Assembly (NCBI GenBank): GCA_030043595.1
Contig: JASHXJ010000553.1
Coordinates: forward strand, 1 to 6,068
Direction of reading: 5' to 3'
DNA: 6,068 nucleotides
Origin: Trebonia sp.
GTDB taxonomy: Bacteria; Actinomycetota; Actinomycetes; Streptosporangiales; Streptosporangiaceae
Below the pieces are notes generated by a model. It ran no database searches, had not been told where the DNA came from, and worked only from the letters and a program-made list of their open reading frames with translations. Below are positions 1 through 5,270 of this stretch, piece after piece (position 1 is the stretch's first letter; the number at the start of each line of letters is the position of its first letter). Made by a program: the position numbers and the translations under genes.

Positions 1-621
1 AACAGCGTTCGGGTGGACAACGTGTTCGTCCCCGAGCACTGCACCTGCTCCGGGGACTGGACGCACAACACCACCAAGGCCGCGCCGGGCATGTACCTGC
101 ACGACAACCCGGTGTTCTGCGGCCGGATCTACGCGATGTACCACATCGGCCTGGTCATCCCGGTGATCGGCGCGGCCAAGGGCGCGATGTATGAGTACGA
201 GAACATCATCAGGACAAAGAACACGTACTTCGCGCCGCAGGTGCCCCGGTACACGGTCGAGGAATACCAGCGCCACTACGGGCAGGCGCGGGCGAACATC
301 GACAGCGCGGAGGCCATCATCTTGCAGATCGGCCTGCGCTACAACGAGCTGGCCGAGCGCTGGTGGCGTACCGGCGAGCCGTTCACCCGCGAGGACGACG
401 CCGAACTGTACTCGATGGTCCAGGTCGCCGCGCGGCTGGCCTGCCAGGCCACGACCGAGCTGTTCGCCGCGGCCTCGTCGTCGGCGGCCAAGCGCGGCGC
501 CGCCATGCAACGGCACTACCGGGACATGTCCATGTACCTCGGGCACATCTCCGCCAGGCACGACATGGTCGCGACCGAGGTGGCGCGGATGCACTTCGGG
601 CTCAAGGACGGCCTCTTCTAA
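1..621 (+). CDS. Acyl-CoA dehydrogenase-fold flavin-dependent hydroxylase, C-terminal half (5' end outside window)
   Basis: The frame is open from base 1, so this is the 3' part of a gene that starts upstream; 206 residues are visible of a family usually near 400. It opens with VRVDNVFVPE, the strand that closes the middle beta domain of acyl-CoA dehydrogenases. What follows is a helical C-terminal domain resembling the type-2 domain (PF08028) of group D flavin monooxygenases such as HsaA or the HPA hydroxylase C2 component. The family landmark QRHYRD is at 508-525, near the end of the last helices. Such enzymes use reduced flavin supplied by a separate reductase to hydroxylate phenols or other rings; no reductase is visible here. 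A true dehydrogenase cannot be excluded because the N-terminal and flavin-binding parts are missing. It is probably cotranscribed with the next three genes. The GTG at 13 is internal, not the start. The substrate cannot be inferred. Confidence 0.8.
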   Translation, partial: NSVRVDNVFVPEHCTCSGDWTHNTTKAAPGMYLHDNPVFCGRIYAMYHIGLVIPVIGAAKGAMYEYENIIRTKNTYFAPQVPRYTVEEYQRHYGQARANIDSAEAIILQIGLRYNELAERWWRTGEPFTREDDAELYSMVQVAARLACQATTELFAAASSSAAKRGAAMQRHYRDMSMYLGHISARHDMVATEVARMHFGLKDGLF

Positions 622-635
622 GGACGGCCTCTTCT
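604..635. repeat. 16-bp perfect tandem duplication across the stop codon
   Basis: The unit aaggacggcctcttct occurs at 604-619 and again at 620-635 with no mismatch. The first copy encodes the last five residues KDGLF, and the stop TAA (619-621) is made at the repeat junction. With a single copy the gene would end in TAG at the same codon, so the duplication changes no protein. It lengthens the gap to the next gene. Confidence 0.93.
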
Positions 636-645
636 AGTCTTCTAG
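630..645. repeat. 8-bp perfect tandem duplication, partly overlapping the 16-bp repeat
   Basis: The unit tcttctag occurs at 630-637 and 638-645. Its first copy includes the end of the second 16-bp unit, and its second copy ends in the AG that starts the ribosome binding site of the next gene. Two successive duplication events, or slippage on a duplicated end, would give this nested pattern. Confidence 0.9.
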
Positions 646-649
646 GGAG
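644..649 (+). promoter_or_regulatory. Ribosome binding site of the MetE-like gene
   Basis: AGGGAG lies 9 bases before the ATG at 659 and supports that start. Its first two bases belong to the second 8-bp repeat copy. If the duplications were removed, the TAG stop of the upstream gene would overlap this site, as happens at the next junction. Confidence 0.75.
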
Positions 650-658
650 AACACCTTC

Positions 659-1774
659 ATGGCACGACGCGCTACACCCCCGTTCCGCGCCGATCACGTC
701 GGGAGCCTGCTGCGGCCGGCCGCGCTGCACGCGGCGCGGGCGGACTTCGCGGCAGGCACGATCACCGCCGCCGACCTCAAGGCGGTGGAGGACGGCGCGA
801 TCACGGACGCGGTCAGGCTGCAGGAGGAGGCCGGCCTGCAGTCAGCGACCGACGGAGAGTTCCGTCGCGAGCAGTGGCACTCGGACTTCGTCTACAGTCT
901 CGGCGGCATCGAGCAGGGCGAGCTGTCCCCCGTGGCCCTCCCCGTGTACCGCAAGGACGGGCAGCTGTCGTGGCAGCCGCACGCCACCGCGATCACCGGG
1001 AAGGTGCACCTGGCGCAGACGGTGTTCGGCGACCACTTCAGTTTCCTCGCGCAGACGGTGACGACGGCCACCCCCAAGCTCACCATCCCCTCCCCCAGCA
1101 TGGTGCACTTCCGTGCTGACCTGTCCGCCAGCCCGTACACCGACTACCACGAGTTCCGCGCGGACGTCGCCGCCGCCTACGCGGCCGAGGTCGCCGAGCT
1201 GTACCAGCTTGGCTGCCGCTACCTGCAGCTCGACGACACGATCTTCGCGTTCCTCAACGACCCGGCGTGGCGGGCGAACGCGGTCGCCTCCGGCAGCGTC
1301 GACCCCGACCGCCAGCACGAGATCAACGTGCACGTGATCAACGACGTGCTCGCCGCCAAGCCTGACGACATGGTGGTCACCCTGCACATGTGCCGCGGCA
1401 ACTACCAGTCGGCCTGGTTCTCCGCGGGGGGCTACGACTACGTCGCCGAGTCCGTCTTCGGCGGACTGAACGTGGACGGGCTGTTCCTGGAGTACGACGA
1501 CGAGCGGTCAGGGACGTTCGAGCCGCTGCGCTTCGTGCGCGACGACCAGGTCGTGGTGCTCGGGCTGGTCACCTCCAAGACGCCGGAGCTCGAGTCGAAG
1601 GATGACCTCAAGCGCCGTGTCGACGAAGCCGCCAAGTACGTGGACATCGACCGGCTCTGCCTGTCACCGCAGTGCGGCTTCGCCTCGACCGTGGAGGGCA
1701 ACGCGCTGACCATCGACGAGGAGCGGGCCAAGCTCGAACTCGTCGCAGCGACCGCCGCAGAGATCTGGGGCTAG
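659..1774 (+). CDS. Short MetE/YxjG-like cobalamin-independent methionine synthase family protein
   Basis: A 371-residue protein corresponding to the C-terminal catalytic (zinc) domain of MetE only (PF01717), the size of Bacillus YxjG/YxjH. N-terminal FRADHVGSLLRP and TDGEFRREQWHSDF (from residue 64) are typical of this subgroup. The expected zinc ligands are present: H243 and C245 in HMCRGN, E278 in LEYDDE, and C339 in SPQCGF. QLDDT (near residue 190) occupies the place of the QIDEP substrate loop of MetE. In full MetE this domain moves a methyl group from methyl-tetrahydrofolate to homocysteine. Short relatives include core methionine synthases that use other methyl donors and the epoxyalkane:coenzyme M transferase, which makes a C-S bond without methyl transfer. 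Fold and thiol-activating zinc site are therefore well supported, but the substrate is not. The ATG at 659 has a good ribosome binding site. There is no riboswitch in the 37-bp gap. Cytoplasmic, with no signal peptide. Confidence 0.88.
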   Translation: MARRATPPFRADHVGSLLRPAALHAARADFAAGTITAADLKAVEDGAITDAVRLQEEAGLQSATDGEFRREQWHSDFVYSLGGIEQGELSPVALPVYRKDGQLSWQPHATAITGKVHLAQTVFGDHFSFLAQTVTTATPKLTIPSPSMVHFRADLSASPYTDYHEFRADVAAAYAAEVAELYQLGCRYLQLDDTIFAFLNDPAWRANAVASGSVDPDRQHEINVHVINDVLAAKPDDMVVTLHMCRGNYQSAWFSAGGYDYVAESVFGGLNVDGLFLEYDDERSGTFEPLRFVRDDQVVVLGLVTSKTPELESKDDLKRRVDEAAKYVDIDRLCLSPQCGFASTVEGNALTIDEERAKLELVAATAAEIWG

Positions 1775-1777
1775 GAG
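1773..1777 (+). promoter_or_regulatory. Ribosome binding site of the esterase gene, overlapping the upstream stop
   Basis: AGGAG begins within the TAG stop (1772-1774) of the MetE-like gene and lies 7 bases before the ATG at 1785. Stop and ribosome binding site overlap, which suggests translational coupling of the two genes. Confidence 0.75.
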
Positions 1778-1784
1778 CGCACCG

Positions 1785-2750
1785 ATGGAACCCCTGGTCA
1801 TCGCCGAGCAAGGGTACTTCTTCACCGGGCTGCGGGAACACACAGGACCGGCCGGCACCAGCGTGTACGGGACGCATGTGCAGTATCAGGTACCACTGTC
1901 CGTTGGGGACCCCGCCGACCCGGGGGGGCGACCCCCCGGACCCCCCGCGAACCTGATCCTTGTCCACGGCGGGGGCGGTCAGGCGCTCGACATGCTCACC
2001 ACCCCCGACGGGCGGCCAGGGTGGGCAACCATCTTCCTGCGCGACGGATTCGCGGTGTACACCGTGGACCGGCCAGGGCTGGGGCGGTCGCCGTTCCATC
2101 CGGACATCTACGGGCCGTACGGGCCGCCTGCGTCGTATGAGGGGTTCGTGGCGACGTTCGCGGCGCCGTCACCGCCCGGGCTGCCCGAGCACACCCAGTG
2201 GCCGGGCAGCGGCGGCAGGGACGACCCGGCCCTGGCGACGTTCCTGGCGTGGCAGGAGCCGTTCCCCCCGGACGCCGTGCGGGCGCATGAGGACATGCGA
2301 TCCGGGGCGGTCGGACTCCTGGACAGGATCGGGCCGTCGGTGCTGCTCACCCATTCGTTCGGCGGCGGGTTCGGCTGGATGGCGCTGTCCGAGCGGCGCG
2401 ACCTCGTCAAGGCCCTGGTGGCGGTCGAGCCGGCCGGGCCGCCGTTCGTCAAGCATCCGGCGCTCGGGGAGTTCACGTACGGGCTGGCGCCCGTGCCCGT
2501 GTCGTTCGGGCCAGGGCCGGACGAGGCGAAGCTCGGCGGGCTGCCGGTCGCCGTGGTGTCCTCGCCGTGCTCCGGCTTCGAGCCGTCCTGCCACGCGACC
2601 GCGCAGTACCTGGCCTCGTGCGGCGCGGACGTCACCGAGCTGCGGCTGGCAGACCTCGGCATTCACGGCAACGGGCACGCGATGATGCTGGAAAAGAACA
2701 ACGCTGAGGTCGCAGCGGTGCTCACCGACTGGATCGCCAAGCACACGTAG
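1785..2750 (+). CDS. Alpha/beta hydrolase, esterase-713-like
   Basis: A 321-residue serine hydrolase. The N-terminal part (GYFFTGL, then VYGTHVQYQVP near residues 28-37) resembles bacterial esterase 713 relatives. H61-GGGG follows the first core strand (LILVHGGGGQ) and would form the oxyanion-hole region. The nucleophile is probably S191 in THSFGG; the usual G before H is T here. E215 (VAVEPAG), 24 residues later, is the candidate acid and H298 (GNGHAMM) the candidate general base. VDRPGLGRSPFHPDIYG (near residues 90-105) is a family-like loop. There is no convincing signal peptide, so it is likely cytoplasmic. It probably hydrolyses an ester or lactone; the substrate is unknown. Residues 41-55 (Gly/Pro-rich) are encoded by a GC-rich hairpin and look like an insertion. 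It starts 10 bp after the MetE-like gene and precedes the CoA-transferase. Confidence 0.85.
   Translation: MEPLVIAEQGYFFTGLREHTGPAGTSVYGTHVQYQVPLSVGDPADPGGRPPGPPANLILVHGGGGQALDMLTTPDGRPGWATIFLRDGFAVYTVDRPGLGRSPFHPDIYGPYGPPASYEGFVATFAAPSPPGLPEHTQWPGSGGRDDPALATFLAWQEPFPPDAVRAHEDMRSGAVGLLDRIGPSVLLTHSFGGGFGWMALSERRDLVKALVAVEPAGPPFVKHPALGEFTYGLAPVPVSFGPGPDEAKLGGLPVAVVSSPCSGFEPSCHATAQYLASCGADVTELRLADLGIHGNGHAMMLEKNNAEVAAVLTDWIAKHT
1920..1939. repeat. Perfect 8-bp GC inverted repeat inside the esterase gene
   Basis: Arms ccgggggg (1920-1927) and ccccccgg (1932-1939) flank the 4-base loop gcga. A further run of six C (1941-1946) could pair with the same G run. The flanking stretch 1905-1949 is almost pure G and C runs, unlike the rest of the gene, and encodes the low-complexity segment G41-A55. 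It could be a captured palindromic repeat; an RNA hairpin within the message is also possible. Confidence 0.7.
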
Positions 2751-2771
2751 CACGTAGCACGCAGCACGCAG
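2744..2771. repeat. Four tandem 7-bp repeats over the esterase stop codon
   Basis: Units are cacgtag (2744-2750), cacgtag (2751-2757), cacgcag (2758-2764) and cacgcag (2765-2771), followed by a partial cac (2772-2774) running into the AGGAGG ribosome binding site. The first TAG is the real stop of the esterase gene. The second TAG, 7 bases on, is in another frame. The array fills most of the 39-bp gap. Confidence 0.92.
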
Positions 2772-2774
2772 CAC

Positions 2775-2780
2775 AGGAGG
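2775..2780 (+). promoter_or_regulatory. Strong ribosome binding site fixing the TTG start of the CoA-transferase
   Basis: AGGAGG lies 9 bases before the TTG at 2790. The next in-frame candidates, GTG at 2799 and ATG at 2802, are 18 and 21 bases away, too far for this site. TTG is therefore the better start. Confidence 0.8.
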
Positions 2781-2789
2781 AGATCGGCG

Positions 2790-4199
2790 TTGAGCAAGGT
2801 GATGGCGTCGGCGGCCGAGGCCGTCGCTGACATCGAGGACGGCGCGAGCGTCGGCATCGCCGGGTTCGGCCTGTCGCACCGTTATCCGTCCACGCTCATC
2901 TCGGCGCTGGCCGAGAAGGGCACCAGCGGGCTGACCGTGTACTGCAACGGGCTCGGCCAGCCGGGGTTCCCGACCGGTCACCTGCTGGCGGAAAACCATC
3001 AGATCGCGCACCTGGTCACCTGCTTCTCCGCGCGGCCCGGCGTGGTCTCCGAGGCCGAGAAGCAGATCGCGGCGGGCGAGATGACGCTGGAGATGGTGCC
3101 GCAGGGCACGCTGGTCGAGCGGATGCGGGCGGGCGGGGCGGGGCTCGCCGCGATCTACACGCCGACCGGGTTCGGGTCCGAGATCGCCGAGGGCAAGGAC
3201 ATCAGGTACTTCGACGGGCGCCCCTACGTCCTGGAGCGCGCGATCACGACGGACTTCGCGTTCATCCGGGCACAGCAGGCGGACCACTTCGGGAACGCGG
3301 TGTTCCGCGGCGGGTCGCAGAACTTCAACGTGTCGTTCGCGAAGGCGGCGCGGGTGACGATTGTCGAGGCCGAGGAGATCGTGGAGACCGGGACGATCGC
3401 GCCGGAGGACGTGGACCTGCCGGGCGTGTTCGTCACCCGGGTGGTGCCGATCACCGTGCGGATGGACATCAGGAACCTGCCGAGGCGGGTCAACCGGCCG
3501 GCCTCGTCGGCGAAGGAGTACCTCGGCAAGCCGGCGCTGACGCGGGAGCAGATCGGGCGGCGGGCGGCGGCGCTGCTGCCGGACAACGCCGTGGTGAACC
3601 TCGGCGCCGGGCTGCCGGTCCAGGTGGCGAACTGGGTGCGGGACCGGCCGGTCGTCTTGCACGCGGAGAACGGCCTGCTCAACTACGGCGGGTTCGCGAC
3701 CGACGAGGAGCTCGACCCTGACCTGCACGACGCCGGGGGCATGTTCGTGACGGTCCGCGCCGGGACGTCGTTCTTCGACTCGGTGACCTCGTTCGAGATC
3801 GCGCGCGGCGGGCGGCTGTACGCGGTGATCCTGGGAACGTACCAGGTCGGCGGCAACGGCGACCTGGCCAACTGGTCCGCGCCCGGGATGATCGGCGGGG
3901 GCATCGGCGGCGCGATGGACCTCGCGGCCGGGGCGCAGCACGTGTTCGCGGCGCTCGAGCACACCGATTCCAGGGGACGCCCGAAACTGGTCGAGAGGTG
4001 CGACCTCCCGCTGACCATGCCGAACTGCGTGGACACGATCATCACCGACCTCGCGCTGCTGCGCCGCCCGTCGCGCTCGGATCCGTTCGTGCTCGAGGAG
4101 ATCGCGGCCGGGTTCACCGTGGATGAGGTGCTGTCGCTCACCGGCATGAGCGTGACCGTGGCGGACAGCGTGGGCGTGATGCAGGAGTCGTGGATCTGA
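2790..4199 (+). CDS. Fused A+B 3-oxoacid CoA-transferase (SCOT-like)
   Basis: A 469-residue family I CoA-transferase with both subunits in one chain. Residues 1 to about 225 are subunit A-like: KVMASAAEAVADIEDGASV, AGFGL (24-28), PQGTLVERMRAGGAGL (104-119), YTPTGFG and YFDGRPYVLERA. Residues about 245-469 are subunit B-like: NLGAGLPVQVANWV (270-283), HAENGLL with the expected catalytic glutamate E293, TSFFDS, GDLANW (357-362), GGAMDLAAGA (373-382), EHT and CDLPLT. The enzyme would exchange CoA between an acyl-CoA such as succinyl-CoA and a 3-oxo acid through a glutamyl-CoA thioester. Both family signatures are altered: SHRYP replaces the usual GxP end of the first, A replaces S in SENG, and QVGGNGD replaces QVDxxGD. 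The true acceptor may differ from acetoacetate. Bacterial SCOT is commonly two separate genes; fusion is better known from eukaryotes. It is probably the last gene of the operon. Confidence 0.9.
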   Translation: MSKVMASAAEAVADIEDGASVGIAGFGLSHRYPSTLISALAEKGTSGLTVYCNGLGQPGFPTGHLLAENHQIAHLVTCFSARPGVVSEAEKQIAAGEMTLEMVPQGTLVERMRAGGAGLAAIYTPTGFGSEIAEGKDIRYFDGRPYVLERAITTDFAFIRAQQADHFGNAVFRGGSQNFNVSFAKAARVTIVEAEEIVETGTIAPEDVDLPGVFVTRVVPITVRMDIRNLPRRVNRPASSAKEYLGKPALTREQIGRRAAALLPDNAVVNLGAGLPVQVANWVRDRPVVLHAENGLLNYGGFATDEELDPDLHDAGGMFVTVRAGTSFFDSVTSFEIARGGRLYAVILGTYQVGGNGDLANWSAPGMIGGGIGGAMDLAAGAQHVFAALEHTDSRGRPKLVERCDLPLTMPNCVDTIITDLALLRRPSRSDPFVLEEIAAGFTVDEVLSLTGMSVTVADSVGVMQESWI

Positions 4200-4217
4200 G
4201 CCGCCGTCAGGCGGGCT
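4199..4217. terminator. Possible bidirectional hairpin between convergent genes
   Basis: The sequence agccgcc (4199-4205), loop gtca, then ggcgggct (4210-4217) forms a 7-bp stem with one bulged G. It spans both stop codons, TGA of the CoA-transferase and TCA (TGA on the minus strand) of the amidohydrolase. There is no T-run on either side, so it would be a weak or atypical terminator. The core ccgcc/ggcgg is perfect. Confidence 0.35.
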
Positions 4218-5127
4218 TATCCAGGCCCAGCAGGCGGATCGCGTTGTTCTTGAAGATGCCCGGCTTGACCTCGTCCCTGATGGCGGTCTTCTCCAGGTCG
4301 GACATCCAGCGCTCCGGGGTGAGCACGGGAAAGTCCGTGCCGAACAGCACCTTGTCCTTCAGCAGCGTGTTCGCGTACTGCACCAGGATGGGCGCGAAGT
4401 ACTTGGGCGACCACCCGGACAGGTCGATGTACACCAGCGGCTTGTGGGTGGCGACGCTCAGTGCCTCCTCCTGCCACGGGAAGGACGGGTGCGCCAGGAT
4501 GATCGGCATGTCCGGGAAGTCGACGGCCACGTCGTCGAGGTAGATCGGGTTGGAGTACGCCAGCCGCACCCCGCCGCCGCCCCTGGTGCCGGCCCCCGCG
4601 CCGGTCTGCCCGGTGTGGAACAGCGCCGGCAGCCCCGCCGCCTCGATCACCTCGTACAGCGGGTAGGCGGACCGGTCGTTCGGGTAGAACGCCTGGGTGC
4701 TCGGGTGGAACTTGAAGCCCCTGACGCCGTAGTCCTCGATGAGCCGCTTGGCCATGCTGACGCCCTCGGCGCCCCGTGCCGGGTCCACGCTGCCGAACGG
4801 GATGATCACGTCGGCGTTGTCTTTCGCGCGCTCGGCGATCTCCTCGCTGGAGGCCCGCGACGGGTCGGCCGGCTGGTCCTTGACGTCGATCGTGAACGTC
4901 ACGGCCGCCATGTTCCGCTCGCGGTAGTAGGCGGCCAGGTCGTCGACGGTGAACGCGGCCGCCGCCGTCTTGAAGTAGGCGGCCATCGCGGCGAGGTGTG
5001 TGTTCTCCTCGCCTTCGGCGGGCGGCGCGTTGACCGATCGGTGCACGTGCGTGTGCACGTCAATCGCGACCAAACCGTCAATGTCCATCGATGCCGGCTT
5101 CGGCGAGGACCCATGTTCCAGGCTCAT
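4207..5127 (-). CDS. Metal-dependent amidohydrolase, ACMSD/CouO-like
   Basis: A 306-residue TIM-barrel amidohydrolase (amidohydrolase-2 type, PF04909). Metal-site residues expected from ACMSD are present: H25 and H27 (DVHTHVH), H171 (ALFHTGQTG), H213 (ILAHPSFPW) and D264 (FGTDFP). GFKFHP (137-142) and the stretch VYIDLSGWSPKYF (232-244) mark the subgroup. From memory, this subgroup includes proteins annotated as 4-hydroxyphenyl-beta-ketoacyl-CoA hydrolase (CouO of Rhodococcus), which split off acetyl-CoA in hydroxycinnamate breakdown. Other members decarboxylate or hydrolyse ring-cleavage products, so the reaction is a proposal. A glycine-rich loop (172-187) follows H171. The ATG at 5127 is preceded by AAGGAA (5133-5138 on the minus strand, 5-base spacing); ATG at codon 14 is a weaker alternative start. 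Cytoplasmic. It is convergent with the CoA-transferase and has its own candidate promoter. Confidence 0.87.
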   Translation of the reverse strand: MSLEHGSSPKPASMDIDGLVAIDVHTHVHRSVNAPPAEGEENTHLAAMAAYFKTAAAAFTVDDLAAYYRERNMAAVTFTIDVKDQPADPSRASSEEIAERAKDNADVIIPFGSVDPARGAEGVSMAKRLIEDYGVRGFKFHPSTQAFYPNDRSAYPLYEVIEAAGLPALFHTGQTGAGAGTRGGGGVRLAYSNPIYLDDVAVDFPDMPIILAHPSFPWQEEALSVATHKPLVYIDLSGWSPKYFAPILVQYANTLLKDKVLFGTDFPVLTPERWMSDLEKTAIRDEVKPGIFKNNAIRLLGLDKPA

Positions 5128-5157
5128 GACAATTCCTTGCGCTCACTTCAGATGGGA

Positions 5158-5168
5158 GCGATTATCGC
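5158..5168. promoter_or_regulatory. Palindrome over the -10 box, candidate operator
   Basis: GCGAT-T-ATCGC is a perfect palindrome with 5-base arms around one central base. It covers the whole GATAAT -10 hexamer of the amidohydrolase promoter, a position where a repressor would block transcription. Short palindromes arise by chance in high-GC DNA, and no regulator gene is in the window. Confidence 0.35.
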
Positions 5169-5189
5169 AGCAGCCTTTGGCCGCGTCAC
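5161..5189 (-). promoter_or_regulatory. Candidate sigma-70-type promoter of the amidohydrolase gene
   Basis: Read on the minus strand, GTGACG (5189-5184) is followed after exactly 17 bases by GATAAT (5166-5161). Matches to the consensus are 4/6 and 5/6. Transcription would start near 5154, leaving a leader of about 27 nt with the AAGGAA ribosome binding site. The AT-rich hexamer stands out in this GC-rich gap. Confidence 0.5.
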
Positions 5190-5202
5190 TGCCCGGCCAG
5201 CC

Positions 5203-5217
5203 TGCCCGCCGGGGGCA
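5203..5217 (-). terminator. Short GC hairpin in the gap, weak terminator candidate
   Basis: Arms tgccc (5203-5207) and gggca (5213-5217) enclose a 5-base loop. A longer imperfect pairing with 5190-5196 (tgcccgg) is also possible. It lies downstream of the sugar kinase gene and upstream of the amidohydrolase promoter, so it could stop read-through, but it lacks a T-run. Confidence 0.25.
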
Positions 5218-5248
5218 AACGCCGCATTGTTACCTCGCCATTACCGCC

Positions 5249-5270
5249 GCTGCGACGTTTAGTTCGCAGC
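5249..5270 (-). terminator. Inverted repeat at the 3' end of the sugar kinase gene
   Basis: Arms gctgcga (5249-5255) and tcgcagc (5264-5270) are perfect over 7 bp with an 8-base loop. On the minus strand the stem begins at the last base of the TAG stop (5272-5270). No T-run follows. A U-less terminator, a 3'-end stabilising hairpin or an operator are all possible. Confidence 0.4.

Noticed and set aside
13..15. GTG as the start of the first gene
   Set aside because: The frame is open to base 1 and the residues before it (NSVR) continue the conserved strand; the protein would lack its N-terminal and flavin domains.
622..658. SAM or cobalamin riboswitch upstream of the MetE-like gene
   Set aside because: The gap is only 37 bp, mostly tandem repeat, and cannot hold such a structure.
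363..1061. Plus-strand open frame bridging the hydroxylase and MetE-like genes
   Set aside because: It is Arg/Ser-rich, overlaps two real genes in another frame and has no ribosome binding site.
842..1387. Minus-strand open frame of about 181 codons opposite the MetE-like gene
   Set aside because: Valine/glycine/arginine-rich shadow of the MetE-like gene with no recognisable domain.
2744..2771. CRISPR array or integration site for the heptamer repeats
   Set aside because: Units are contiguous 7-mers without spacers and there is no integrase or tRNA gene nearby.
2169..3962. Long open frame of about 597 codons on the minus strand opposite the esterase and CoA-transferase
   Set aside because: It is Arg/Pro/Val/Asp-rich without family motifs and lies antisense to two well-supported genes; high-GC codon bias makes such shadow frames common.
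4444..5262. Plus-strand open frame of about 272 codons opposite the amidohydrolase
   Set aside because: Composition is typical of an antisense shadow, and the minus-strand gene has clear metal-site motifs and a start signal.
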